From: Corynascus novoguineensis
Lineage: Eukaryota > Ascomycota > Sordariomycetes > Sordariales > Chaetomiaceae
Assembly: GCA_033296725.1 (NCBI GenBank)
Contig: MU857614.1
Span: forward strand, 305,890 to 369,889
DNA length: 64,000 bases
Direction: 5' to 3'
In this document: piece by piece, positions 1-11,821 of the stretch
Numbering within the stretch: position 1 is the first letter of the stretch
Layout of the letters: every line of letters begins with the position of its first letter
Program-made: the position numbers and the translations under genes
Notes under the pieces: model-generated
The model's database searches: none
The model's input: only the letters and a program-made list of their open reading frames with translations
What the model was told of the DNA's origin: nothing

Positions 1-888
1 TGTGATGAAAAGCTTCGGGTTGGCGGGAAGGTATGTCAAAGTCGGACCGACTGACCTGGGCCTCGGTGTTTGAGGCGTGTGCACTTTCTCCTTCGAAATC
101 GACAGGGTTGCTGGCAGGCTGGGTCGTAGACTGGGTTCGCAAAGAATCAAAAAAGTCTTGCGAATCAGCAATCGTACGTTGGCTCACTTGGTCGGTGGAG
201 CGCTGGGAGCTTTCTTCCTGGGAAGCAGCCGCGTCTGCTGGCTGCGAAGACGGTGCGGATTGAGGCGAGGAGATGCGCAGATATTCGGACGGGTCGAAAC
301 CGGGAGGGCGCGAGATCTCGAGAACGAGTTTGGCGTTGGTTTGTGGGACCGACTGCACAGGCACCCAGCTAGACTGGCCGCCGTCGGTGGAGGTGTAGCC
401 AGAGTCGACGGACTGTCTATGCCGTTTCGAGGCCCTCTCGTCTTCCTCGGTGTCCCAAAGCTCCCTGTCCCGCTTCGCCCTCGAATTTGAGGGCAGCGCG
501 GGTTGGCTGTCGGTATCGGCGGCGGAACCAGAAAGCTCAGGTGCAATGCTTTGTCGTCGCCGCTTTTCTCTCTCCCAGTCCGCGACGGCTGCTTCCGTTA
601 CGTTCTCTGCGGGCTCCTGAATGTATCCAGCATTCTGGTTAGCGGAGCGCTACAGATAGGCGGAACGGGTCAGGGACAAACCCAGGTCGGCTCGTATCGC
701 TCGCCGGTGGCGGGGTTATCAGCCCAATCTACTTTATACAATAATCTACCCCTCACGAACTTCTCATCAAGGATGTCACGAATCTCGTATAAAGCCTCGT
801 CGGGGGTCGGTTTCCGAGTCGCTGGTCGGGGCGCTACCGGTCTTCGGCGTTTCTGCTTGGTGGGCTTGGCTGGGAGCCGCCTCGTCAT
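1..888 (-). CDS. Chromodomain protein, 3' end outside window
   Basis: Exon 1 is 682-888 and exon 2 runs from 616 past the window edge; the intron 617-681 has a GTTTGT donor and a TTCAG acceptor. Joining them gives a chromodomain near the N-terminus: YEIRDILDE, then LLYKVDWAD, then YEPTWEPAENV. After it comes a long acidic, Ser/Gln-rich, probably disordered region that is still open at base 1. Chromodomains bind methylated lysines, usually H3K9me or H3K27me, so a heterochromatin role is inferred. The N-terminal basic stretch and the family resemblance recall the Neurospora CDP-2/Chp1 class, but I cannot settle orthology. The start is uncertain: ATG 888 is the first in-frame ATG, the frame is closed by a TAA about 90 nt upstream, and a further 5' exon is possible. 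Confidence 0.72.
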
Positions 889-1999
889 TGACGCGGCGAG
901 CTGTTGCGATTGCGCAAGTCGCTGCAATGCACCCGCTGGGAAGTGATTGCGGGTAGGTGAGTGTGATTATTTTGTGCCTAGGAGGTTTCCTATGCATAAA
1001 GGGCCCGTCCTCCAAAAATCGTCGTCGTATGCGCAGGAAACGCAGCCAACTTGCACGCGTTCGTGGCCGGCGAGGTGTCGCGCGATGTAAGGCTGAAGCT
1101 TCCTGTTGGAGTTGGTCCACTAACGGTTAGCCATAAGCTCGCCGGGCTTGCATCAGTCCGCGCCTCCAAGCGATGATTGGCCAGCCTTGCGAACAACCGG
1201 TAGAGGGAACAACCAACTTGGGATGCAAATCCCCTCTGAACTTCATGAAATAAAATTGAAAATAAAAAAAAATAAAAGAGGTACTAGACTGTGATGGCAA
1301 TCGGTTGACTAATACAGCTCTTACTTTTGTGTTCCCAGTTATTGTCACGATCAAGTGGTAAATGGACGAGGATTTCCGTAGTGCAATGGGAAGTCGCAGC
1401 GATGTTCTGGTCGTGACGCGCTCTATAAGTTTGAATTCTTGAAAGATGTGCTAAGAGACAAATGGCAGGTGAAGAGTTCTGGAAGCTGAAAGGCAAAACC
1501 TGGAAACCCGGTGTGTAACCTGATCGCCAACCGCCTAGGTTCGGTTCAGGGAAGATATAACAATAGAGACGGGCCTCCTATTGTCATCAAAACTGCCTCC
1601 GTTTGCTGGGGACAGGTATGTTGGCTTCCTAAAACAAAGCACACCTCTTCCACTAGCCAAACCCAAGACAAACCCCGCAGGGCAGTTGTCCTGCGTACGT
1701 ACAAACTAATGGTCGAAAACGAGAACAAGCCAACAATCCGGAGCAACATGCCATTTCCGAAGAACATCACATGCCAACCTTGAACCGGCACTACGCTTCC
1801 AAAAAACCCAATTAAGCCCATCAGTGCCGTCTCCCAACTCTTCCCGATATTAATCCATCATCCATGCCAGCTTTCCCACCAGCCTACATTAGCCCATACC
1901 GCTCACCACCGCTTTCGTATCATACAAGATCCCCTCTCCTATCCATTGATCATGGTGCCTCCGCTCGACCCTACGTCCCCAACAATCAATCTCTCACCA
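889..1999. other. Intergenic, promoter side of chromodomain gene
   Basis: No supported gene. It should hold the promoter and leader of the chromodomain gene and the 3' UTR of the glycogenin gene, both on minus. An A-rich tract lies at about 1248-1277. The short reading frames here look random. Confidence 0.5.
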
Positions 2000-4900
2000 T
2001 CACGTCTCAAGAATATCCCGCTCCTCCTCAGTCGGCAATGCGGGTGTTTCAAAACTGGGAACGTCCTCACCCTTCTCGAACGCCGGCCCGGGACCTTGAT
2101 AGCTCGGGGACGGAATGGCTTTGGCCGGACCCTGTGCCGCTTCCGCTGTGGGGGCAGGTTCCTGCGGAGGCACGATATCCGGCGCTGCCGCCAAGAACCT
2201 ATTCACCGGGCTAGTGCCCGTATGCGGCTTAACGGGCTTCGGGCTGACGACGGGCGGCGGCGTGGGAGCGACATAGGTCGGAGACCTGACACCTTCGGAC
2301 CCAAACGGTAGCGGACGCAGCGGTATCTCCCGTCGCGGCTCCTCCTTTCCTTGACGTCCCTCCGCACCTCCTCCTTCTTCATCATTACCATCGTCATCAT
2401 CATCAGCGCCACCCAGCCGCTTCATCAACAGCTCCGACTGCTCCTTGGCCAGCTTCCGCAGCTGTGCCGCAGGATCCTTGTAGCGACGAAGGACGTTAGC
2501 CAGCTCGCACAGGCAGTCCGCTGGGGTCCACCGGATCCCGTGCACACATACCCAGTCAGCCTGCCCAGGCACGCCCTCGGCGGCCGATAACTGTTCTCCT
2601 TTCTCCTCGCCCGCTTCATCACCGCCGCCAAAGTAACCACCCCCACCGCTGCCCCAACGTCGCGGCCTCCGGATGGGCGCCGGCGTGACAGGAAGGCTCG
2701 GACGGTCGTCCACGCTGGGAAAATCTGTCACCTTGGATCCGCGCCTTGGAGTGCCGAAGGTAAAGCCAAACTTTTCTTCTGCGTCTGCTCCTGCTTCTCT
2801 CCCGTTCCCGCCACCACCAGTTCCCGCCAGGGCTAGATTAAGACTGCGCGAGCCGCGGTGTCTCTGCTGCACGCGGTCGACATAGCGATTTATTTCTGGC
2901 ACATTGTCCCATGCGTTTGTCCGCGGAAATGAGGACCAAATGTCGGTCAAGGTCATGGTGGGCGCGAAAGGTGCAGTGCCCGAGCTTGGACCAGGCTGCA
3001 CTGGCTGCGGCGGCGTATGTGGTTCGCCCGGTTGTTGTCTTTGATGTTGTCGCTGCTGTTGCTGTTGCTGCTGCTCTTGCTGTTGTTGTTGTGCGGTTGG
3101 TTGCGAGGAGGAGCTTGGTGCGGCCGCTTCTGGTTGGGTGGTGTAGGAGCTTCGCGGAGCATTATTGGTATCATTGGCTCGCGTGCTCGCTGGGCTCACC
3201 ACCGGGACCTCAGGTTGTGTTACAGCGGCAAACACGCGGGTCGGCCGCGGCCGGTTCGTCTCCCAGGGAAATACGGGTTTTGGTTTTTCCTCGGGTTTTG
3301 CCGGGGGCGCCTTTGGCACTTCGTACCACATATTTTGAGGGGGGCTTGGATACCGCTCCGGCGGGACGAATGGGGCAGTGTCAGATGACATAGCGTAATG
3401 GGTTTGCGGGAAATTCAAGGCCTCTGGTTTGGAGTCGGGCGGTGGAGGTTGCCTGGAAGTCACTGTCAGCTCCGTGCTCTGCTTTTGGAGGAAAGAGAAC
3501 GACGTACTTTTGAGCATCCCAACTCGGTGCCGCTTCTACTTGGGCTTGAGGCTCTGGCTTATGCTCGGGCTGCGACGGTGGTTGAGTGTCCCATGGCTGG
3601 TGATCAGATGCCTGTTGTTTTTGGGACTCAGAATGTGGCCCTCCCTGGAAGCCGGATGGTACGCCCGGTTGTGGAGTATATTGCGGGTGTGGCTGCGAAT
3701 GAGACTGTTGCCCCGGCTCATGGTGTTGCTGGTGTGGGTCATGATGTTGATAAGGATGTTGTCCGGAAGAGGGGGTAACTTGATGAGGATGATGCTGTTG
3801 CTGGGGATACTGCATATCCTGTGTTCGATATTGTTGGTCATGAAAGCTTCCAGGCTGGTTGCTGGAAGGCTCGCCAACAGGCACAACGTAACGGACAGTA
3901 GGCTGGAACTCCCCCTTGACGAAGTACTGCACAATATCCGGGACTTGCTCCTCCAGCTGCGACGGTTCACCCTGAGGGGCCTACATCAGATAATTAATAC
4001 GTAGCTCTCCTTCTCACGTTGTTACAAACGCACCTCTTTCCGGTAGTGCCGATCATAAACAGCCCACCACCTGCCGAGCATCTGGTCGTATGGCGAGTCG
4101 CCAGCGACTCTTTCTCTGCCCTGCAACCATGGCTTTTCTGTGCCGATGAAGTGGATCAGGCTGATAGTCGACTGAAAATGTTTGTAGGCGGGCAGGTATT
4201 GGTAATGGGCCGAAGGCGTGACGTTGTAGCTGAAGCTGAGGCGGTTGTAGCTGTTCTTAAAATACATGTTCAAAAGCCCCTGGTCTGCGCCGTCAAACGA
4301 GACACCTCTCTCCGCCATGGCCTGCAAGGCGTGGTAGTCGCCCAGATTGGGGGTCAAAGCCATTAGGCCTGTATTGAACAGGTCCGGCCAGCCGATATCA
4401 GGGGCAGCTGAGAATGCATTGGGAAGATCGAAGAGTTCGTCAGGTGCTCGGTAGGCTACCATATCGGCGTCCACGTAAACAATCTTACGGAACTGGGTCT
4501 GCTTCCAGAGGTTGATCTTGGTGAAGGCCGAGTGGAGGTCTCGGCGATTCATGAGATCGAGGTTCGCGGGATGTTCATTTTGAATGCGACTGACGGGAAT
4601 GACATAGTCATACACAGCCTGGGAAGCGGTTAGCTGAACTGTGCGCGATTGGGCTCCTGACGGATAAAAGAGGCTTGCCTTGAGCTGTGTTACGACGTCG
4701 GCCGATACAGTATCCAGGGTGACCAAGACGGCCAGCTTCTTGGTGGTGCCCGCATCACGGAGCGAGTGAGCCAGTACCAGAGCGCCTTTTTGGGGGGGGA
4801 GGGACCATGTCAGTCAGCTGTCCCTGGCTCGAATAGAATATCTCAAATGGAAGATCCCAGACTCACCAGGTAAATAGGTGTCTGTTAAAAGCAGCTATGA

Positions 4901-5086
4901 AGGGAACAGTTTTAGCATTCTTGGTCTACTCCAACCCTCACGAGCGGGACTTAAGCTTCATCGCGGCCCAAGCTTCGTTACAGGGCTCCAAATGTGTTGG
5001 CCGTGCAATGCTGAAAGCTTATCCCGGACAACAGAGAAACCACAACTCACGCTGGCATAGACATCTTCCACCCCTTGCGCAGCCAT
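2000..5086 (-). CDS. Glycogenin, glycogen-priming glucosyltransferase
   Basis: Five exons: 5051-5086, 4867-4894, 4034-4785, 3508-3980 and 2000-3452, giving 913 aa. The first two are tiny (36 and 28 nt); joined they read MAAQGVEDVYAS-LLLTDTYLPG-ALVLAHSLRDAG, the classic glycogenin N-terminus. The GT8 domain fills about residues 5-265, with the metal-binding DAD motif at 127-129 inside KIVYVDADMVAY. Tyr216 or Tyr218 (HYQYLPAY) is the likely self-glucosylation site by position. The cytosolic enzyme self-glucosylates and so starts glycogen chains for glycogen synthase. The remaining 640 or so residues are Pro/Gln/His-rich and probably disordered, with a Q-rich run encoded around 3048-3101, a W-containing motif (NAWDNVPEINRYV) and a folded-looking Cys/Trp segment (WVCVHGIRWTPADCLCEL). 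Family assignment is secure; the role of the tail is unknown. Confidence 0.93.
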
Positions 5087-7140
5087 GATGCGCACAGGCA
5101 CCTCGCTAGGTAGCGGTGTCAAGTCAGATCTCAGGCGAACAGAGGCGCAGAGAGCAAGCCGAGGTGTCCGAGGTGGAAAGCTCGAAAACACCTTACGAAC
5201 CTGGAAGGGCAGGCCCGAGCACCTACGGCAAAGTCGGGGAGGCGGGAAGTTGGAAGGGTGTCACCGAAGGAGCAATCGGCAACGCTCTTCAGAATAATGG
5301 AGGCGAGGAAGAAACGGCAGAAGGAAAAGGTTTATCGTAGAGTAGGTTAGATAGCAAAACCTGCGGTGCCGCTAAATCAGCGCATCTTCCCTCGACGTGC
5401 GACCCTGGTCGCAACTCAATGTTTACACTGCGCAGTCGCCAGCTCGGTTATCGCAGAGAGCCCTCGAGAACCCTCGATGAGCTGCAGGCTTGGTCCAACA
5501 AGGATCCGCTACAGGGAGAGCTTGGGGGTGCACCAGATCCAAGCATTTCCCTGCGGGGCAACCACCATACAGCAAGTCACTGGGCCTCGATTTGTCCCTT
5601 CTTGCAGCATGCGGCGGCGTGCAGCGGCAGGCCAGCCGCGGGGCGTAATCAGGCTAGAAACGGTAATTGTGTGCATTCACCGGCAACAGGTTTGGTGGCA
5701 CCAGACGGGACCTATGTTGCTCACGTTGCAATCAACAAGCCAGCATCAAGCGAGCGTTGAGAAAGTCATTGAGCGTGTAGCGTGCCAGTGCAGGCCGTGA
5801 CTGCAGAGGTCGGAGAAGATGGGGTCGCGATTTCCAGTCTGCGAGTCTGGACCCGCTTGCCTTGCAGACAGCACCGAAAATCCTGTCCCGGAAATGAGCT
5901 GTGCCAGTGCCAAGCCATCAAGTTCATCGAGTGAGGGACTCAACGGTTCCTTTTGAGACATGCGGATGAGGCGGCTTGCAGACTTTGCAGTCATTCAACG
6001 TTTATGGTGTTGAATGACTAGAAACTGCATCCAATTATGACGTTTTCAGCCAAACCAAGAAGCCTTACCTACACATATATGTCTTAAGAAAGCGTGGAAT
6101 ATGGTTCTTTGGGACTCAGCTATCAGTTTGGATTCAGGTATCAAGAACCTTCAGGGAGACTGCTGCATGGCCCAACCTGTCAACGGGTGGGCCGTCTGCC
6201 AGGGCCTTGCAGACACAGCGGGAGGACACAGAACCGTTAGCGCCTCCTAGTGAGTGGAGCTGTGACTTCTGGCTAAGAGCGCGTCTGGCGGGGCGATTGC
6301 ATCATTCTGGTCAAAGCCCAATGCACAGTGTGTCGCCCCGCAATGCCCCGCGATGGGTGACAACCCTCTCTAGCCGTCCCTTTCCTCAAATCTAATGTTC
6401 AAACTGCAATCTTGTTTGCTTAGGGAGGACCCTGCAATTCCAACATCTGGTCAATTGGACCCTTTCTAAAGAGCTAACAGCGCGCAAAAAAAAAAAAAAA
6501 AAAGAAAGAAAGAAAGAAAAGAAAGAAAGAAATCTTCAAGGGTCTTTGCCTGTCCCCGAAAATCCTCAGTCTGCTCTAACCTACCCAAGTACTTCCCGAG
6601 ACATCAATAACATTGCTATCCGTCTTGCTCTCTCGTTGCGTGGTAGACACCGCCCCATTAGGGGAGCGGTCGTGGTAACCTAACAGCAAAATCAAGGATT
6701 CAGGCCGTCGATCTGTCCTCCTGACCATATTCCCCAGTACCATCATCATCCGGTCTTCCGAAAGCACACCTGGCCTGCAAAGCAGAAGTCCATCTTATTG
6801 CGAGCTGGCCCGATTAAGTCGATTCCATGACATCACTGTGGCTGCCTTTGTGAATTTTTTTCGTAATCCAAGACTTTGAGTTTTGAAATTGGGGGTCGCA
6901 AACATGCTAGGTTAAGTCCCTAAGTCTTAAAGATCATGAGCAACTGGAATTCAGATATCCGAACTATGATGCCTTAGTAACACAAATGCATAACGGAGAG
7001 AAATCTCATCTATGATCGTACAGCGGCGTCCCACCGGCGTATGGCGTCTCGTCACCATCCTGAGTTGCCCTGAATTTATCGTACTTTTAAGCCTTCCAGC
7101 TTAACTGCGACCCTTCCCATTTCTCCTAAGCCCGGCCGCC
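5087..7140. other. Long intergenic region upstream of glycogenin
   Basis: Both flanking genes are on minus, so this holds the glycogenin promoter and the CDF 3' UTR. Reading frames of up to 144 codons occur but have no recognisable domain and poor starts. Apart from the A/GAAA tract at 6486-6532 I see no structure. Confidence 0.45.
6486..6532. repeat. A18 run followed by GAAA microsatellite
   Basis: Eighteen A residues (6486-6503) run into repeated GAAA/GAAAA units to 6532. It lies in non-coding DNA. Confidence 0.95.
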
Positions 7141-8568
7141 TCACATATCCTTCTTGAATGCATGCTCCGGCTTATGCGTCGTCTCGTAGTCGACGTGCAC
7201 GTACGCCCTCTCCACATCGGGCAGCCGCTCCAGCTTGACCTGCAGCTCCTCGGCGATGTCGTGGGTCTCCTGGAGGGTGGCGTCCGGGTCCATAACGACG
7301 TCGACCTCGGCGATGAGGCGCGGACCGGAATGGTAGACGCGGACCGTGTCGATCTGGCGGACGGCGGGGGAGTGGGTTACGCAGACGTACGTGATGAGTT
7401 GCTGGATCTCAACAGGGGCGACAACGCCTACGAGGAGGAGGAACTCGGTAAAAGCGGTGCGCAGCCAGAGCGACGAGATGACAACGCTCAAGAAGATGGC
7501 GCCAGCGGGGTCCAGCCACCACACCAGCTTGCTGCCACCCACCGAGGTGAGGATACCGAAGCCATTGACGAGTAGGTCGTTGCGATGATCCTGCCAGAGG
7601 ATGCGGACCTGCGAGTATTTGTCCTTGATGGACCACGTGTAGAGGAATAGGCTGAACTTAGTGCCGAAAGCGACGCAGACCGAGATGATGGACGGGAGGT
7701 GGAAGGGTTTGAGCCTTTCGTCCGACTCCGAGAGGTCGCGGGCGGCAAAGGCGATGATGATGAGCGAAACAGCTGTCATGAGGAAGCAGAAGACGATGTT
7801 ACCGACCGTCTCCAGACGAGCCTTGCCAGAGGGGAAGCGGGAAGGGTCAACGCGGCGAACGGCACGGTTGGTGAGAATGAGCGTGATGTTGGAGAGCGGG
7901 TCGAAGATGGCGTCGGCCATGGTGGTGAAGAGCGAGAGCGAGCCGGATGAGACCGCAGCGTAGAGCTGTAGGGCGGTGAGGACGATGTTGGCGGCGAGCG
8001 AGCCCCAAACGGCAATCTTGAACTTGAGGTGGTTCTCGCCTTCCTCCTGGCGCGCATCGGCGCAGTGCTCCTCGACGCTCTTGAGAAGTCGCTCAATGGT
8101 TTCGTTCTGGGCTTGGTAAAAGCCCTCTAGACGGCGCGCTGTCGTCGCTTTGCGCCCAAACGGCTTGACATACTTGGAGAGCTTGCTGGTCGTCGATGCC
8201 TTGGCGGAAACAGCAGGACCTTGCTGAGGAGCGTCGCGCTTCTTAGACGTGTTTGCCTTGATCTCAGCCAGCTCCGACGCAGTCTTGTACCGCTGAGACA
8301 GGCCGTAAGGGTCGTTACCGGCGCCGACGAGGGGGAACCTGCCCGCGCGCTGGCTCTCGACCTCGACATCTTCAACGGCCACAGTAGGGTGCCGAGCGAC
8401 CGCAGCGTCGTCGCCGCCCTCTGTAGTCTCCACGGCCGTGCTGGCGCCGCCTCTCGACATGGAAGGGCGGGGTGATTGCGACCTCGCCAGGCGACTGGCC
8501 GAGTCCGCTTGAGTTTTGAAGGGGTGTGGATGCAGCGATATGCTGTTTGAGAGATCTGGTGGATCCAT
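7141..8568 (-). CDS. Cation diffusion facilitator, Mn-type (MTP-like)
   Basis: Single exon, 475 aa; ATG at 8568 is the first in frame. About 180 N-terminal residues are Ser/Pro-rich and cytosolic. Then comes a six-helix CDF membrane domain followed by a C-terminal cytosolic dimerisation domain ending in HVDYETTHKPEH. The metal-site motifs are DAIFD (residues 219-223, TM2) and DHRND (327-331, TM5). A DxxxD in both helices is typical of the manganese-transporting CDF subgroup rather than zinc CDFs, which carry HxxxD. The protein should export Mn2+ (possibly Fe2+) from the cytosol into vacuole, Golgi or endosomes by H+ antiport. Family is firm, substrate is inferred from the motifs. Confidence 0.92.
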   Translation of the reverse strand: MDPPDLSNSISLHPHPFKTQADSASRLARSQSPRPSMSRGGASTAVETTEGGDDAAVARHPTVAVEDVEVESQRAGRFPLVGAGNDPYGLSQRYKTASELAEIKANTSKKRDAPQQGPAVSAKASTTSKLSKYVKPFGRKATTARRLEGFYQAQNETIERLLKSVEEHCADARQEEGENHLKFKIAVWGSLAANIVLTALQLYAAVSSGSLSLFTTMADAIFDPLSNITLILTNRAVRRVDPSRFPSGKARLETVGNIVFCFLMTAVSLIIIAFAARDLSESDERLKPFHLPSIISVCVAFGTKFSLFLYTWSIKDKYSQVRILWQDHRNDLLVNGFGILTSVGGSKLVWWLDPAGAIFLSVVISSLWLRTAFTEFLLLVGVVAPVEIQQLITYVCVTHSPAVRQIDTVRVYHSGPRLIAEVDVVMDPDATLQETHDIAEELQVKLERLPDVERAYVHVDYETTHKPEHAFKKDM

Positions 8569-9913
8569 AGCGGGCGGATTTGAAGGAAGATCGGGTGTAC
8601 TGCGCGTGTGTTCTGTAGCACAGTCCAGCAGCAAGCGCAATTTGTCTGGTGCTGGTCTTGCTGTCGGTGTCGGTGAGAGTTCCTAGGGTTGATCAGATGA
8701 AAGCGCGGGTGCCCAATGACAGCTGTGATTGATTGATAAGATTGCGCACCAAGAAGAGGAGTTCCAGAGGAAAACCCCGCTGGCTAAACAGGCGAGCACC
8801 CACCTTTTTTTTAAGGACTTCGCTCGTTCTTCCCTTACCGAAATTGATGCAGCGCAAAGAATGGCCTCTTCAACCGAACAGAGGCGCAGTGTGTATGACG
8901 TTGCTCAGCTGAAGTTTTACAGAAGTTCCCTCGCCTGTGCGCACTGTCACACACGGTCGCTGCAGGAGCCTGAGTTCTCAAACAGCTAGGAAGCTCCTGG
9001 GCGTGAGACGGGATCGAAGTCCAACGGGGTCGCGTAAACTGCTCTCCTGCCAAGTACACCACTACACTAGGGTAAGGGGTCGTTGCGGCGGGCTGCGCTT
9101 TGTCCATTCCCTCATCAATCCAGCCACAAGTCCACGACCCGTCGGCGGCCTCGATTACCTGGCGAACCAGGGTCCATCTCCGCATTCGGTGTTGGGGGAT
9201 TGACAAGCCCAGACAGTCGAACTGGGGGGCAATGGGGCGTGATGCAACCTCCGCGATATTCTTCTGCCCCGGTGGAAGAGCGCTGGTCGAGTTGTTCAGC
9301 CCCACCCCGGTAACCGTCTAGACGTCATTGTGTTGGATTTCCCTGTTGGAGATTGCATAATGAACTCTGGCGGTCGAGAGCTGCTTGAATGATCAACCCA
9401 TGGGGGCTCCGCCTGCTTGGTTCCTCGTGTGGCGGTGCTATGGTTCGCAATCTGGTGCACTGACAGTTTCGAGACGACGGGCAGGGAACCAGGGAACCGG
9501 AGAGGAGATGGTCAAAGCTGATTCTCGAACGTCGATCCGGGAATTTTAAAGCTTGGGGTACGGCGACGTCTTCAGCGGGGCATAACCCATTCTTCGGCGG
9601 CTTCCGGAACACCAAAAGGCCAACTTCCCGGATCCCAAGCCGAACAGGACCCGAGATCTGAGTCGGAAGACCCACCCGCTTCAGCCCTATCAATACCAAG
9701 AACATTTGTGATTCGCGAAATCGGAATGCGTTTACCAAGAGTGTAGCCGTTTCGATGATAGAGCCACGTACTGAGACACGATAAGGTGTTCAGTGCCAAG
9801 GTCTCCTATCCAAAATATAGAGCGATAATTGAAATCACAGTTGGAATGCACTATAAGCATGGAACGTACTTCTAGGAGGCAGGGCAGTCGCGCTTTCACA
9901 ACCCATACATATC
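8569..9913. other. Intergenic region between CDF and hydrolase genes
   Basis: Holds the CDF promoter and the hydrolase 3' UTR. A stretch near 9000-9070 (minus) resembles parts of a tRNA but does not fold as one. No gene supported. Confidence 0.45.
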
Positions 9914-10954
9914 CTACAACTTGGCCTCTGGCTGCTCGTCCTCGCACCTCGCCAAAATCCAATCTCCTACGTCCTTGAAGAACTGCTCACTGTCTGGCCC
10001 ATCCGAATGCAGTGTGTGGTACCACCCCTCATATGTCTTGAACTCGCGGTCCTTGATCTCCGTTGCGCACTCATCAAACCACTTGCGGCTGGCCGGAAAC
10101 CAGGTCGTCTTGTCCTCGGTGCCATGGCCTATCCACAAGCTCCTCAGTGCCCCTCCCGGCTGGGGCCTGACCTCGCCCCGGGCGAGTGCCGCCGTGCGGT
10201 CCAGCAGACCGGCGAGGCCCTCGAGCGTGCCCGTGTTGTGCATCAGCTCGTCCCGCGCCAGGTCCTCCCTCACCGCCGGGTCTCGCGACAGGTGCTCGGG
10301 CATGATTTCGTGCTTGAGCTGGAAATGCGGCATAAGCCGGGCGGCGAGGCGGCCCGCAAACACCTTGACCGCCGACGGCTGCTCCTCGGGCGAGAAGCTA
10401 ATGAACGGCGCCTCAAGTAGCCAGCCACGCACGCGGCGCACCACGCTCTCCTGGTAATCAGGGTGGCAGGCCAGCGTGAGCACCTGGCCGCCGCCCATCG
10501 AGTGACCCATAACGAAGACAGGCGGGTCCCCCGGCGACGAAGGCAGGTGCGGAGCGATGAAGGCGGCCATGTCGGCGAGCACCTGGCTGGTGGGACCCGT
10601 GAGGCCCCGGTCAGCCGGCTTCTTGACTGAGCGGCCCCAGCCGCGCTGGTCAAGGCCGTAGACGGCGATGCCGCGGGCCGCGAGCGTCGAGAAGAAGGCC
10701 TCATAGCGACCGAGGTGGTCGCTGAAGCCGTGAAAGAAGATTAACTTAGCCTTGGTTGCGCCGCTGGGCTGGGGTTGTGTTGTTAGCTAGGTGCCCTGGA
10801 TCTTGAGAAGCTATTGTTGGAAGGATGCCGCCCATAGAAAAGAAGAAAAGGACAACGGAGACAGAGAAGATTGTGACGGGTGACGTACGAGCCAAGACTT
10901 GGTGTAGAGGCTATGGCCATTGACCTCAAAGGTCCCTTCCTTTTCGATGGCCAT
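9914..10954 (-). CDS. Alpha/beta hydrolase, monoacylglycerol-lipase-like
   Basis: Exons 10889-10954 and 9914-10768 (intron 10769-10888) give 306 aa beginning MAIEKEGTFEVNGHSLYTK. The serine-hydrolase fold is clear: oxyanion-loop motif FFHGFSDH, then GLDQRGWGRS, then the nucleophile elbow GHSMGG with Ser112. Acid and base are likely the Asp in GHGTEDKT (about residue 240) and the His in GWYHTLHSD (about 270). The match is to the monoglyceride lipase/lysophospholipase group (yeast Yju3-like), which cleaves monoacylglycerols to glycerol and fatty acid on lipid droplets and membranes. Length fits that group. Substrate is inferred from family; a different carboxylester cannot be excluded. Confidence 0.88.
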
Positions 10955-11821
10955 GTTGCTACCTACAGTATTGCAACAGGATTGCGTTCAACTCGAAGCG
11001 GAGCGTTTGGGTGGTGGGTGATGCAGTAACTGATCTCGCGTTGTTGAAGCCGGGCTGGCCCGCGTGGCGTTGAGCCTCTTTCAACCTCGGTAGATAAGGT
11101 AAACAACCTGCGGAAGTCACCGGTGCCAGTTGGTCGCTCAAGGTCTGGTTTTAATTTCAGTGAAATTAGCAGACAACTGCGTCAACCTCGGAATACAAGT
11201 TCTCGAGCAGTTTCTATAGTCAGATGTGAACGCCAATAGCATAAATATTGGCAGTCGCCTAAGCGTGCGAGCAGAGGTACTAAACACTCTTCCTTTCAGT
11301 CATGTCGTTACTCAGCCGTCGGATTCTACGAGGTGGGGCTGAGCGGTCTGGATTGACATTCACGTGCCAACCAATACGTTATTTCGACCTAGTGTGTCAA
11401 ATGTTCCTTTCGCAGGGTTAACATGGATATTACCGGGGCACCGTGCGGCATGAAGTTTGAAGAGCACTTATGGTATCCAAATTGTTGAAAGCCCTGATGA
11501 GATCTCTACTTCGGGGTACAATACACTCCCACCTGCGCCTTGCCTAATGGAGGGTCAAACTACCTCCCAAAACATCCAAAGAGCAGAACAACCCACCCCT
11601 TTCCTAAGCCGTCAAGCATCAAAAAACATTAATCAACATGATTCAACCCCGTGTCAACCATGATAGCCGTCAAGAGCATTGATACCGTTAGCTCTGTCAT
11701 CCCAATCGTCCCATCGTGACATCAGGGCAGAAGCAGTTCCCCGTTGATGTATGACACCTCAACACCATCCCTAGTAAAACAGCCACGAAAGACAAAAACC
11801 AAAAACATCTTTCCAAGATTG
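10955..11821. other. Intergenic region upstream of hydrolase gene
   Basis: Promoter side of the hydrolase gene and 3' UTR of the RFX gene, both on minus. No gene or structured element recognised. Confidence 0.45.

Noticed and set aside
2911..3393. Leucine/valine-rich frame on plus that looks like a membrane protein
   Set aside because: It is the reverse complement of the glutamine-rich coding region of glycogenin.
5366..5800. 144-codon open frame on plus
   Set aside because: No domain, no good start, composition like flanking non-coding DNA, and an overlapping frame of similar length on the other strand.
8990..9075. tRNA-like stretch on minus (AGTGTAGTGG ... TTCGATC)
   Set aside because: D-arm and T-loop look-alikes are present, but the T stem and acceptor stem do not pair and no anticodon arm forms.
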